From contig CAIPMZ010000112.1 of the NCBI GenBank assembly GCA_903866285.1, positions 1-15,261 on the forward strand: 15,261 bases of DNA, written 5' to 3'. The notes beneath the pieces were generated by a model. That model did not search any database, had not been told where the DNA came from, and was given only the letters and a program-made list of their open reading frames with translations. The DNA is from an uncultured bacterium. GTDB taxonomy: Bacteria > Patescibacteriota > Minisyncoccia > Moranbacterales > GWC2-37-73. This document shows positions 7,453 through 13,489 of the stretch, piece after piece (position 1 is the stretch's first letter; every line of letters begins with the position of its first letter). Position numbers and translations under genes: made by a program.

Positions 7453-9615
7453 ATGGGAAAAAAGCTCCAAAAATCAAGCAAGCATTATTGCTGGCAGGCG
7501 GTATTGGGATTTTCAGACGCTGTTTTATTTTTGGCTTTTGTGGGGGTTGGCTTTCTCGCTTGGCTTTATTATTCCGCTACTCCAGCCGCAAATCAGTTAG
7601 TTTTGCGCAAGATTCAGCAAACCTCAGTAATTTACGATAGGAGCGGGGAGCATGTTTTATATCGACTTTACGGCGAACAAAATCGCAACATAATTTCGCA
7701 TGGCGAAATCCCAGACGTTGTTCGCAAAGCCACGATTGCTACGGAAGATAGTAATTTTTATCATCATTTTGGAATTGATCCATTTGCAATTTTACGTGCC
7801 TTAAAGGTTAATGTTGCAAACAATTCTTTTCGGCAAGGCGCTTCAACAATTACCCAGCAGTTAGCTAGAAGCGCCTTTTTAACGAGGGAGCAAACGATTA
7901 GGCGTAAAATTTTAGAAGTTGTTTTTGCTTTGAAAATAGAACGAAATTATACAAAAGAGCAAATTTTGGATCAATATCTAAACGAAGTTCCTTATGGTGC
8001 AAATGCTTATGGGATCCAAGTAGCTAGTCGAATATATTTTGGAAAAACTGCGAAAGAGTTGACTTTGGACGAAGCTGCGCTTTTAGCAGCGTTGCCAAAG
8101 GCGCCTTCTTTTTATTCGCCTTATGGGGCGCATCACAGCGAACTTATGCTTAGACAAGGGGATATTTTGCTTAAAATGAATCAGCTTAAACTTATTACGC
8201 AAGCTGAAATGGAGGAAGCTTTAAAGGTGGATACTTTTGCAAAAATAAAACCTTTTGTTCAACCGATTGAGGCACCACATTTTGTTTTTTATGTCCTAGG
8301 CCAGTTAGAAGAAAAATATGGCCGGGATTTTTTGCGCAGTGGCGGGCTGGCTATTTATACTTCCCTGAATTGGGAAATGCAACAAACTGCCCAGGAAGTC
8401 GTGAGCAGCGGGGCTCAGCGTAATTTGGTTCGCGGTGCAACTAATGCGGCGCTGGTAGCGATTGATCCCAAGGATGGTAATATTTTAGCAATGGTGGGCA
8501 GTAAGAATTATTTTGATCCAACAATTGATGGTCAAGTTAACGTGGCGCTTAGCCTTCGTCAGCCAGGTTCTTCCTTTAAGCCTTTTGCGTATGCGCATGC
8601 TTTCGAACTTGGCTATCAGCCAGAAACAAAAATTTTAGATGCCCAAACTAATTTCGGACCAGATGGTAGTGGGAAAGATTACATCCCGCGAAATTACGAT
8701 GGAAAATTTCATGGCCTACTGACGATGCGGGAAACGCTTTCGCAGTCGCTCAATATCCCCGCAGTCAAGACGCTATATTTAGCTAGTATTGATGGCACGC
8801 TCGAGCTGGCGCATCGGATGGGAATTACGACGCTTAATGATCGTAAGCGCTACGGACTTTCTTTGGTGCTAGGCGGCGGAGAAGTTAAGTTACTAGATAT
8901 GACGAGCGCCTTTTCAGTTTTTGCTACCGAGGGTATTAGAAATCCAGCGCAAAGCATCCTGAAGATTGCTGATCATTCAGGTAACATAATTGAGCAGGCT
9001 GAGCTTAATCCCGAGCAAGTTTTAGATGTGCAAGTAGCTCGAAAAATAAATTCCATTCTGTCGGACAATAAAGCGAGAACCCCAATTTTTGGACCGAGAA
9101 GTTCGCTTATTCTCGATGACGGCCGCTTGGTAGCTGCTAAAACTGGCACAACTCAGGAATTTCGCGATGCTTGGACAATTGGGTATACGCCTTCACTGGT
9201 CGTGGGAGTTTGGGCAGGCAATAATGATAATCATCCAATGAAAGCTGGGGCAGATGGGGTTTTTGTCGCTGCGCCAATCTGGAAGGATTATATGCAAAAA
9301 GTTTTAGTGGGCTTACCGAAAGAAACGTTTATTGCTTACGATGTTCAAAACAATTCAAAGGTTGATCAGGCAGCGGGAATGTTGGCAAAAGTTACTTATT
9401 ATAATGAGAAAACTGGTAAGAAAATTTCTGCGAAAAAAGCCAGTCAAATAGATCAAGCAAAAGTCAGACAGAAAATTGAATATCTAGTGCCTGAGCAAAC
9501 CTCAGAAAAAACTCCAAAAAACGCTTTTAGTATTGCAATGCCTGCGCCAACGGATCCAATGTATTTACGGTGGAATGGTGCTTCGTTGCCAATCTTGAAA
9601 AAAGAAGCGAAATAA
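7453..9615 (+). CDS. Bifunctional class A penicillin-binding protein (PBP1A type)
   Basis: A 720-aa cell-wall synthase that polymerises glycan strands from lipid II and cross-links their peptides, anchored in the cytoplasmic membrane with its active domains outside. One membrane helix lies at about 20-40. The glycosyltransferase (GT51) domain (about 70-250) shows catalytic Glu98 in ATEDSNFYHHFGID, RQGASTITQQLAR (127-139), KILEVVFALKIER and QYLNEVPYGANAYGI. The transpeptidase domain (about 328-610) has all three active-site motifs: S373-S-F-K376, S432-L-N434 and K563-T-G-T. The C-terminal 110 residues are a lysine-rich tail. There is no frameshift or missing key residue. The amidase that can cut its product follows, separated by an inverted repeat. 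No Shine-Dalgarno sequence precedes the ATG. Presence of a class A PBP shows this organism builds its own peptidoglycan. Confidence 0.97.
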   Translation: MGKKLQKSSKHYCWQAVLGFSDAVLFLAFVGVGFLAWLYYSATPAANQLVLRKIQQTSVIYDRSGEHVLYRLYGEQNRNIISHGEIPDVVRKATIATEDSNFYHHFGIDPFAILRALKVNVANNSFRQGASTITQQLARSAFLTREQTIRRKILEVVFALKIERNYTKEQILDQYLNEVPYGANAYGIQVASRIYFGKTAKELTLDEAALLAALPKAPSFYSPYGAHHSELMLRQGDILLKMNQLKLITQAEMEEALKVDTFAKIKPFVQPIEAPHFVFYVLGQLEEKYGRDFLRSGGLAIYTSLNWEMQQTAQEVVSSGAQRNLVRGATNAALVAIDPKDGNILAMVGSKNYFDPTIDGQVNVALSLRQPGSSFKPFAYAHAFELGYQPETKILDAQTNFGPDGSGKDYIPRNYDGKFHGLLTMRETLSQSLNIPAVKTLYLASIDGTLELAHRMGITTLNDRKRYGLSLVLGGGEVKLLDMTSAFSVFATEGIRNPAQSILKIADHSGNIIEQAELNPEQVLDVQVARKINSILSDNKARTPIFGPRSSLILDDGRLVAAKTGTTQEFRDAWTIGYTPSLVVGVWAGNNDNHPMKAGADGVFVAAPIWKDYMQKVLVGLPKETFIAYDVQNNSKVDQAAGMLAKVTYYNEKTGKKISAKKASQIDQAKVRQKIEYLVPEQTSEKTPKNAFSIAMPAPTDPMYLRWNGASLPILKKEAK

Positions 9616-9633
9616 CAAGCTAGATTTTTAGAA

Positions 9634-9707
9634 AAATCCTAAATTAATTATTTTATAGCCTTGCGTTCAAGCAGGTACGAGTCTATAAAATAATTAATTT
9701 AGGATTT
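9634..9707. repeat. Perfect 25-bp inverted repeat with structured loop
   Basis: Positions 9634-9658 and 9683-9707 are exact reverse complements; the arm begins AAATCCTAAATT and ends TTTTATAG. The 24-nt spacer contains its own small hairpin (CTTG-CGTT-CAAG, 9660-9671). The arms are very AT-rich and lack a GC core with a T-run, so this is not a standard terminator, though a transcript would still fold into a strong hairpin and could block read-through from the PBP gene in either direction. Confidence 0.9.
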
Positions 9708-9714
9708 AAGTAGT

Positions 9715-9749
9715 TTGCTTGAGTTTGTCAGCTTCTGTATTTTTATGAT
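9715..9749 (+). promoter_or_regulatory. Possible promoter(s) of the amidase gene
   Basis: Two overlapping options: TTGCTT (9715-9720), 17 bp, TATTTT (9738-9743); or a TATGAT -10 (9744-9749) with TTGAGT 19 bp upstream. Either starts transcription only 5-11 nt before the ATG at 9761, so the mRNA would have almost no leader. Confidence 0.4.
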
Positions 9750-9760
9750 AGGGTTAAGAG

Positions 9761-10588
9761 ATGAAAAAGAGAAATATTATTATTTTCATTGTTTTTGCTA
9801 GCGTTGCCGTTGGGGTTTATTTTGGTTTGCAAAAAAAACGGCAAGTAATAATCAGTAACCAGGAACTAGGAACTAGTAATCAGGAAGCAGGTGATAGTGC
9901 GCAGGAAGCAATAAATAATAATCAAAAGACAATAAGTGATGAGCAACAAAAAATAGCCAATATTCAAAATTCAATAAGCAGTATTCAAGAGGCAAAAGGC
10001 AACAATCAAGCTGCCGTAGATGATAGTCAACATATAAGAGACAGCGAGGGGGAGGTAGAGATAAAGTCAACAGTCATCAGCGATCAGTCATCAAGTTTGG
10101 ATGCGGAGAAAAAAAGTTCCAGTGCTGGGAAAATTGTGCAGAGCTTGGTTAATTGGGGATTTCAAAAAGCAACTGGGCGCAAGATCGATACGCTCGTTGT
10201 GCATACTTCCTATAACGCTTTGGGCGGAGATGAATTTGATAAGGATCAGGTAATTCAAGAATGGAAAGACGCGGGCGTGGCGCCTCATTATATGATTGCG
10301 CGCGATGGCACGATTTATCAGCTCGTGGCTGATCAGAATATCGCTTGGCACGCTGGGGTCGCTAAGCTGCCAGACGGGCGCACGGACGTCAATTCTTTTT
10401 CAATCGGTATTGAAGTTATCAATACCAAAGAGGGGAAATTTGCTGAGGCGCAATACTTGGCCCTGAATTCGCTTATCGCAACTTTAAAGCAGAAATACGC
10501 GATTAAATATATTCTCGGCCACAGTGAAATCGCTCCGGGCAGGAAAACTGATCCGTGGGGAATAGCTTGGAGCAAAGTTAGTCGTTAG
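9761..10588 (+). CDS. Membrane-anchored N-acetylmuramoyl-L-alanine amidase (Amidase_2)
   Basis: Zinc amidase that cuts the bond between MurNAc and the stem peptide of peptidoglycan, 275 aa. An N-terminal hydrophobic segment (about 5-22) with no clear cleavage site suggests a membrane anchor. Residues about 30-122 are a Q/N/S-rich linker with degenerate repeats (SNQELGTSNQEAG, IANIQNSISSIQEA). The Amidase_2 domain (about 140-272) shows likely zinc ligands His148 (LVVHTS), His254 (GHSEIAPG) and Asp264 (GRKTDPW), catalytic-type Glu218 (SIGIEVI), HYMI (176-179) and conserved His197 (AWHAG). The protein stops right after the catalytic domain, without a separate wall-binding domain; the long flexible linker may let the domain reach the wall. 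It lies next to a peptidoglycan synthase, which fits a role in wall remodelling or daughter-cell separation. The enzyme call is firm. Confidence 0.93.
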   Translation: MKKRNIIIFIVFASVAVGVYFGLQKKRQVIISNQELGTSNQEAGDSAQEAINNNQKTISDEQQKIANIQNSISSIQEAKGNNQAAVDDSQHIRDSEGEVEIKSTVISDQSSSLDAEKKSSSAGKIVQSLVNWGFQKATGRKIDTLVVHTSYNALGGDEFDKDQVIQEWKDAGVAPHYMIARDGTIYQLVADQNIAWHAGVAKLPDGRTDVNSFSIGIEVINTKEGKFAEAQYLALNSLIATLKQKYAIKYILGHSEIAPGRKTDPWGIAWSKVSR

Positions 10589-10683
10589 CTTTAAATCAAT
10601 TGTGTATTTGATTATGGCGCTATGATTTTAGTAAACACCCAAATTTTTAATTTTGAAGTTTGAATCTTTAATTAAATTTTTAA

Positions 10684-10692
10684 TGTTAAAAT
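10684..10692 (+). promoter_or_regulatory. Possible extended -10 upstream of the TsaB-like gene
   Basis: TG-T-TAAAAT. There is no good -35 box at standard spacing. The surrounding 180 bp are extremely AT-rich, with AAATTTC direct repeats (10735-10750), so chance matches are likely. Confidence 0.3.
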
Positions 10693-10768
10693 GTTTTAAA
10701 AATTAAGTTATTTATTAATTTGATATTGATTTTAAATTTCAAATTTCAAATTAAAAATTGCAACGATT

Positions 10769-11035
10769 ATGTTGTTAGAAATTTCTCTTGATGGTAACGA
10801 TATTAAACTAACTTTAAAGAACGGTCGTAAGACGATCGATATTTTAGCTTGGAACGACGAATACACGCTAAGTGAAAAACTACTGCCGAAGATCGACAGC
10901 TTGCTTGGCAAAAATAAAATTTCAAAAAGTGAGGTTAAAAAAGTGACGACGAAAATTACGAAAACTTCTGGCGTAACCAGCGCGCGCATTGCGCAAACCG
11001 TGGCAAAAGCTTGGAATGTGGGAAGCGGATTTTAG
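10769..11035 (+). CDS. TsaB-like N-terminal lobe protein, 88 aa
   Basis: The protein lines up along its whole length with the first half of TsaB (YeaZ), the partner of TsaD in making the t6A modification of tRNA. MLLEISLDGNDIKLTLKNG matches the start of the ASKHA fold, SEKLLPKIDSLL matches the family's H(S/T)xxLLPxIxxLL helix, and TSGVTSARIAQTVAKAWNVG sits where TsaB has GPGSFTGLRIGxxxAKGLxxG. The conserved GPGSFTG is degenerate and the usual Asp of the IDTS motif is replaced (EISLD). TsaB is normally 200-230 aa; here the second lobe is absent and no continuation appears in another frame after the TAG. The N-lobe is the TsaD-contacting part in known complexes, so a minimal partner is possible, as is a decayed or repurposed copy. 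The remote homology is read by eye and needs profile confirmation. Confidence 0.7.
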   Translation: MLLEISLDGNDIKLTLKNGRKTIDILAWNDEYTLSEKLLPKIDSLLGKNKISKSEVKKVTTKITKTSGVTSARIAQTVAKAWNVGSGF

Positions 11036-11101
11036 ATTTTTGAATTTAGATTTTAGAAAAAATGCAAAAGCAAGAATTTAGGTGTGGGAGGTTTTTACTG
11101 T

Positions 11102-11130
11102 TTGACTTTTGCTAAAATTGGTGCTATAAT
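11102..11130 (+). promoter_or_regulatory. Near-consensus promoter upstream of the attenuator
   Basis: TTGACT (11102-11107), exactly 17 bp, TATAAT (11125-11130) preceded by TGC. This is the best promoter in the window. Predicted start near 11137, about 94 nt before the next start codon and 40 nt before an intrinsic terminator. Confidence 0.85.
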
Positions 11131-11136
11131 TCAAAA

Positions 11137-11208
11137 GTAGTGAGGAAGTTTGGCTCGTTTCGGCGAAGCCTAAAGTAAGGACGGGTGTAAAAACCTCGTC
11201 TTTTTTTT
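11137..11208 (+). ncRNA. Candidate attenuator leader or terminated small RNA, about 72 nt
   Basis: Transcript predicted from the promoter at 11102-11130. A first hairpin pairs GGCT (11152-11155) with AGCC (11167-11170), extended by flanking T-A pairs. The terminator at 11177-11208 follows. GCTCGTTT (11153-11160) can alternatively pair with the terminator's 5' arm GGACGGGT (11179-11186; 8 pairs, four of them G-U), which would open both hairpins. This arrangement is that of a transcription attenuator, but an independent small RNA would look the same. I match it to no known riboswitch class. Confidence 0.5.
11177..11208 (+). terminator. Intrinsic terminator just upstream of the DUF1189-like gene
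   Basis: GACGGGT (11180-11186) pairs with ACC-T-CGTC (11193-11200, one bulged T), loop GTAAAA, then T8 (11201-11208). The start codon of the next gene is only 23 nt further on, and no promoter is visible in between, so expression of that gene must pass this terminator. Confidence 0.85.
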
Positions 11209-11230
11209 GTAAAAATTAACACAAAAACAA

Positions 11231-12106
11231 ATGAAAGCTGTACTAAAACGTTTTTTAGAAATCTGGAAACCAGATTTTCTTCAGAAGTTAGCCAAGGAAG
11301 AAAGCCAACAGACAACTTGGTTTTTTTGGTTTTTTTATAACTCCATTGCGGCCCTGGTTTTTTCAATTGTGCTAGTTTTCATGATGGGGCAACTCTTAAA
11401 TAAGGGGTTAACGTATTTAGCCATTAATTACCCTGATGCAAAAGTTACCCTTGAAAATGGAAGACTAAGCACTGAAGGATTTAACGAGCCAATTTTTTGG
11501 GCAGAAAAGAAAAGTGCTTTTATTATGGATACAAAAGGAGAAAAATATGAGCCGTCAATGCTGGATAAATATTCAGCCGGATACTTTATCGGGGGTACAA
11601 AAATTTATAATAAGAAAGCCGATTCTTCGGTAGAGACTAGTGTTTATGATCTTTCAAAAATTGAAAAGAATTTTTCTATAACGCGACAGGCGCTTAACGA
11701 TAAAATTGAAAACAATTTAATCAAAATTTATTTAATTACGCTCCTAAGCTTTTTCGTGTTTAGCTTAATTTTCCTTGCTGGATTTAAATTGATTAGTGCG
11801 CTTTGGTGGGCTTTAATCTTTTGGGTCTTGGCGCTCATCCTGGGTATAAAAGAATTTAAATTTAAGAAAATTTATGAAGGAGTTTTGAATTTTTATTTTA
11901 TTGTTTTAATTTTTCAAGGGATTGGAGTTTTCACAAATATGCATATTCCATTTTTAACAACCCTTATTTTCTTACTTTTATTTAGTTTGAACTTCCGCCA
12001 CCTTAAAAAAAATACTGAGCCTATTGCGCCCCAGCTACAAGAGAGTAAAATAAAAGAAGAGCAAGAAGTTAAGAACGAAAAAATAGAAAATAATAATTTA
12101 AAATAA
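11231..12106 (+). CDS. DUF1189-like polytopic membrane protein
   Basis: A 291-aa integral membrane protein. One helix at about 30-52 is followed by a roughly 110-residue outer domain, then four closely spaced helices (about 164-184, 188-206, 216-234, 238-256) and a charged, probably cytoplasmic tail. The layout, the IWKPDFL start and the outer-domain motif VTLENGRLSTEGFNEPIFW agree with DUF1189, a family of unknown function in Firmicutes and CPR genomes; known members share the ExGxL...EP pattern. The ATG has no Shine-Dalgarno sequence. It is the first gene of a probable three-gene operon: the next ORF starts 5 bp after the stop codon. Transcription appears to be controlled by the upstream attenuator. 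Family assignment is by eye; no biochemical role can be given. Confidence 0.75.
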   Translation: MKAVLKRFLEIWKPDFLQKLAKEESQQTTWFFWFFYNSIAALVFSIVLVFMMGQLLNKGLTYLAINYPDAKVTLENGRLSTEGFNEPIFWAEKKSAFIMDTKGEKYEPSMLDKYSAGYFIGGTKIYNKKADSSVETSVYDLSKIEKNFSITRQALNDKIENNLIKIYLITLLSFFVFSLIFLAGFKLISALWWALIFWVLALILGIKEFKFKKIYEGVLNFYFIVLIFQGIGVFTNMHIPFLTTLIFLLLFSLNFRHLKKNTEPIAPQLQESKIKEEQEVKNEKIENNNLK

Positions 12107-12111
12107 ATAAC

Positions 12112-12471
12112 ATGCCAGTAAAAACCAAAACCAAAATTAGCGTAAAAGCAAAGCCGAAAAAGGCAGTAAGATCAATTGCTAGCCTCAAAACAAATCATGG
12201 TGATTGGAAAAATTTAGTGCAGGGTTTTGTGGAAAATGTTTTCGAGCGTCTTAGTGAAAATGTTTCCCAAAAAGTTCACGCTTGGGTAAGGGTCTTAAAA
12301 CTCCGAACGGCCGGTTTTATTTTAGTTGTATTGGGAGCGTTTTACTTATTGATTGGAGTTTCGGTTTATTTAAATTCAGTGCTGGGTCTTATTCTGCCAG
12401 GACTTGGCTATGTGACAGTTGGAGTTTTAGCGATTTTGGTTGGTTCCCTTTTAGGAAAAAGCAAAGTTTAA
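12112..12471 (+). CDS. Two-TM holin-superfamily-like membrane protein (YqjE-like)
   Basis: A 119-aa protein with a very basic N-terminus (KTKTKISVKAKPKKAVR), an amphipathic helix at about 30-60, and two hydrophobic helices (about 66-86 and 90-113) joined by a short turn (LNSV). This plan fits the Phage_holin_3_6/YqjE-type family of small inner-membrane proteins, though no residue pattern is strictly diagnostic. It follows the DUF1189-like gene by 5 bp and is surely co-transcribed. The DUF883-like gene follows 147 bp later. In E. coli the similar pair yqjD-yqjE is stress-induced and YqjD binds ribosomes; that parallel is suggestive only. Nothing here links it to phage lysis. Confidence 0.6.
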   Translation: MPVKTKTKISVKAKPKKAVRSIASLKTNHGDWKNLVQGFVENVFERLSENVSQKVHAWVRVLKLRTAGFILVVLGAFYLLIGVSVYLNSVLGLILPGLGYVTVGVLAILVGSLLGKSKV

Positions 12472-12618
12472 TTAGATAAATCACTAATCAGCCGCGAGTT
12501 GATTCGCGAATGTTCACTAATAATATGGGAATTAATTCACCAATAAGCGTGAATTATAAATTCAAGGTATTAGGGAATATTCGAGAAAAATTAGGGTTTG
12601 ATTTGGGATAAAAACACT

Positions 12619-12864
12619 ATGAATAAAAAACAAGTTAAAAGAGCAGCCGTAAGGACAGTTAACAAAGCAAAGGAAACAGGCGCCGAGCTTGAAAAGATCG
12701 CAAAAAGAGAATACGCGAAAATTAAAAAGCAACTGGACACGACTGCTAAAAAAGTAGAAGGGTTTGTGAAAAAAAATCCCGAGAAAGCCGCGGCTATTTC
12801 CGCTGGGATTGGTCTAGCCCTCGGGACGATTGCCGGAATTTTGGCTTCAAAGAAAAAGAAATAA
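12619..12864 (+). CDS. DUF883/YtxH-like small tail-anchored protein
   Basis: An 81-aa, strongly basic helical protein (KRAAVRTVNKAKETGAELEK) ending in a glycine-rich membrane helix (AAAISAGIGLALGTIAGILA) and a KKKK tail. The KNPEKAAAISAGIGLALG segment is the usual C-terminal mark of DUF883 (ElaB/YqjD), whose members tether ribosomes or other partners to the membrane. YtxH-like stress proteins look alike, so the family is not certain. I start at the ATG at 12619; a TTG 21 bp upstream (12598) is possible but less likely. A -10-like ATAAAA lies just upstream, so a transcript could be nearly leaderless; otherwise it is read from the operon. A good terminator follows 52 bp after the stop codon. 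Confidence 0.65.
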   Translation: MNKKQVKRAAVRTVNKAKETGAELEKIAKREYAKIKKQLDTTAKKVEGFVKKNPEKAAAISAGIGLALGTIAGILASKKKK

Positions 12865-12875
12865 GTCAGTGACGT

Positions 12876-12904
12876 TATAACGTTAAAAACGTTTGAACGT
12901 TATA
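12876..12904. repeat. Nested palindrome built from three AACGTT copies
   Basis: TATAACGTT (12876-12884) and AACGTTATA (12896-12904) form a 9-bp inverted repeat; between them AAACGTTT (12887-12894) is a further palindrome. It sits between the DUF883-like stop codon and its terminator. It could be an operator or a small hairpin in the 3' UTR; I see no evidence for either beyond symmetry. Confidence 0.6.
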
Positions 12905-12910
12905 CCGCTT

Positions 12911-12942
12911 TAAAGGACGGGGAGAAATCCTCGTCTTTTTTT
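12911..12942 (+). terminator. Intrinsic terminator of the DUF1189/YqjE/DUF883-like operon
   Basis: GACGGGGA (12916-12923) pairs with TCCTCGTC (12928-12935) through a GAAA tetraloop, followed by T7. It shares AAGGACGGG and CCTCGTCTTTTTTTG with the attenuator terminator at 11177-11208, as if one was copied from the other or both belong to a dispersed terminator family. Confidence 0.9.
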
Positions 12943-13077
12943 GTATCTCGTTTTTTTGTTTTTTTTAATTGAACTAAAAAGTTAATTTTTTTATTGGTTA
13001 ATGGCTAATTGCCTACTTCGATAGGTGAGGCATTTGGGACTGGTAATTTTTTCAATACATGTCATGTAAGGACGGTG

Positions 13078-13103
13078 CGGTTCAAGTCAGAGACATTGAA
13101 CCG
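13078..13103. repeat. 8-bp inverted repeat hairpin
   Basis: CGGTTCAA (13078-13085) and TTGAACCG (13096-13103) around a 10-nt loop. It is preceded by GTAAGGACGG, the same word that opens the attenuator terminator. A T5 run lies 10 bp downstream, too far for a standard terminator. Confidence 0.6.
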
Positions 13104-13126
13104 ACGGGAAGGCTTTTTAGGCTCAG

Positions 13127-13179
13127 ATTCTTCGACTGCGTTGTTTTTTCTTTGGCGACAAAACAACTTCGCTCAGAAT
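13127..13179. repeat. Imperfect inverted repeat of the TTCTTCG...CTCAGAATGACA type
   Basis: ATTCT (13127-13131) pairs with AGAAT (13175-13179) and GTTGTTTT (13140-13147) with AAAACAAC (13160-13167), with an unpaired GC-rich block on each side between them. GCTCAG occurs at both ends (13121 and 13171). Similar ATTCTTCG...CTCAGAATGACA palindromes occur as dispersed repeats in several bacterial genomes, as I recall; I could not test this. Confidence 0.65.
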
Positions 13180-13216
13180 GACACATAGCGGGGGGATTTC
13201 AAACAATACAGTAATC

Positions 13217-13248
13217 TAACAATATAACAATTTAACAATATAACAATC
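13217..13248. repeat. Four tandem copies of TAACAATN
   Basis: TAACAATA, TAACAATT, TAACAATA and TAACAATC follow each other without gaps, ending 21 bp before the rpoB -35 box. The eighth base varies. A simple-sequence repeat at this position could tune promoter activity or bind a protein, but its variation between strains is unknown. Confidence 0.85.
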
Positions 13249-13269
13249 TGAGTCCAATTCTGGCTTCTG

Positions 13270-13298
13270 TTGACACTTTTTTAGCTTTGTGTTAAGCT
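13270..13298 (+). promoter_or_regulatory. Promoter of rpoB
   Basis: A perfect TTGACA (13270-13275), 17 bp, and an extended -10 TG-T-TAAGCT (13290-13298). Start predicted near 13305, giving an rpoB leader of about 227 nt. A strong promoter directly ahead of rpoB fits its separation from ribosomal-protein genes. Confidence 0.75.
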
Positions 13299-13341
13299 GG
13301 AAACATATTCAAGAACTAGGATTGAAATTCCTTTCTTTTTT

Positions 13342-13367
13342 GCATTTTTTGGGGGTGGAAAAAGTGC
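13342..13367 (+). promoter_or_regulatory. Hairpin early in the rpoB leader
   Basis: GCATTTTTT (13342-13350) pairs with AAAAAGTGC (13359-13367), nine pairs including one G-U, around a G-rich 8-nt loop (GGGGGTGG). No T-run follows, so it is not a terminator. The G-rich loop is accessible and could contact another RNA segment or a protein. Confidence 0.5.
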
Positions 13368-13429
13368 ATAATCTTCGTCTGTTTTGGAGCTATAAAAGGC
13401 TTTAGAAAAGGCATAATTCTCAAAGGAGA

Positions 13430-13462
13430 ATGAAAGTGAAAAAACACAAGCGAGCGAATTAA
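13430..13462 (+). CDS. Possible 8-10-aa basic leader peptide of rpoB
   Basis: A strong Shine-Dalgarno sequence (AAAGGAG, 13422-13428) precedes ATG (13430) and, at the better 7-nt spacing, an in-frame GTG (13436). The frame ends at TAA (13460-13462), encoding MKVKKHKRAN or the shorter MKKHKRAN. Its basic nature and position inside the rpoB leader suggest a regulatory mini-ORF, but it is very short and could be chance. It stops 27 nt before the hairpin that hides the rpoB Shine-Dalgarno sequence. Confidence 0.35.
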   Translation: MKVKKHKRAN

Positions 13463-13489
13463 ATAGCCTTAATTTAAAACTCATTTCGG

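Noticed and set aside
7434..7640. Plus-strand open frame overlapping the start of the PBP gene
   Set aside because: It is a shadow in another frame of a gene with complete GT51 and transpeptidase motifs.
11036..11101. Frameshifted remainder of a full-length TsaB
   Set aside because: No frame after the TAG encodes anything like the second TsaB lobe before the next promoter.
11141..11186. GAGGAAGTTTGGCT resembling the conserved GAGGAAAGTCCGGGC of RNase P RNA
   Set aside because: The transcript is only about 72 nt and no other RNase P core element is found.
12112..12471. Phage holin as evidence of a prophage
   Set aside because: No other phage gene is present; the protein fits the chromosomal YqjE-like group and is in an operon with non-phage membrane proteins.
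293..12864. Absence of TGA stop codons, possible recoding of UGA as Gly as in Gracilibacteria
   Set aside because: Ten stops are a small sample in an AT-rich genome; glycine is encoded by GGN throughout and no in-frame TGA interrupts any gene, including the visible part of rpoB.
13070..13105. tRNA T-arm-like GGTTCAAGTC
   Set aside because: The five-base-pair T stem is missing and no acceptor, D or anticodon arm is present; the sequence forms a different 8-bp hairpin.
13217..13248. CRISPR-like array
   Set aside because: Eight-base units without spacers are a simple tandem repeat, and there are no cas genes.
13281..13484. 67-aa open frame on the minus strand in the rpoB leader
   Set aside because: It overlaps the rpoB promoter and leader antisense, has no recognisable family, no promoter and no ribosome-binding site.
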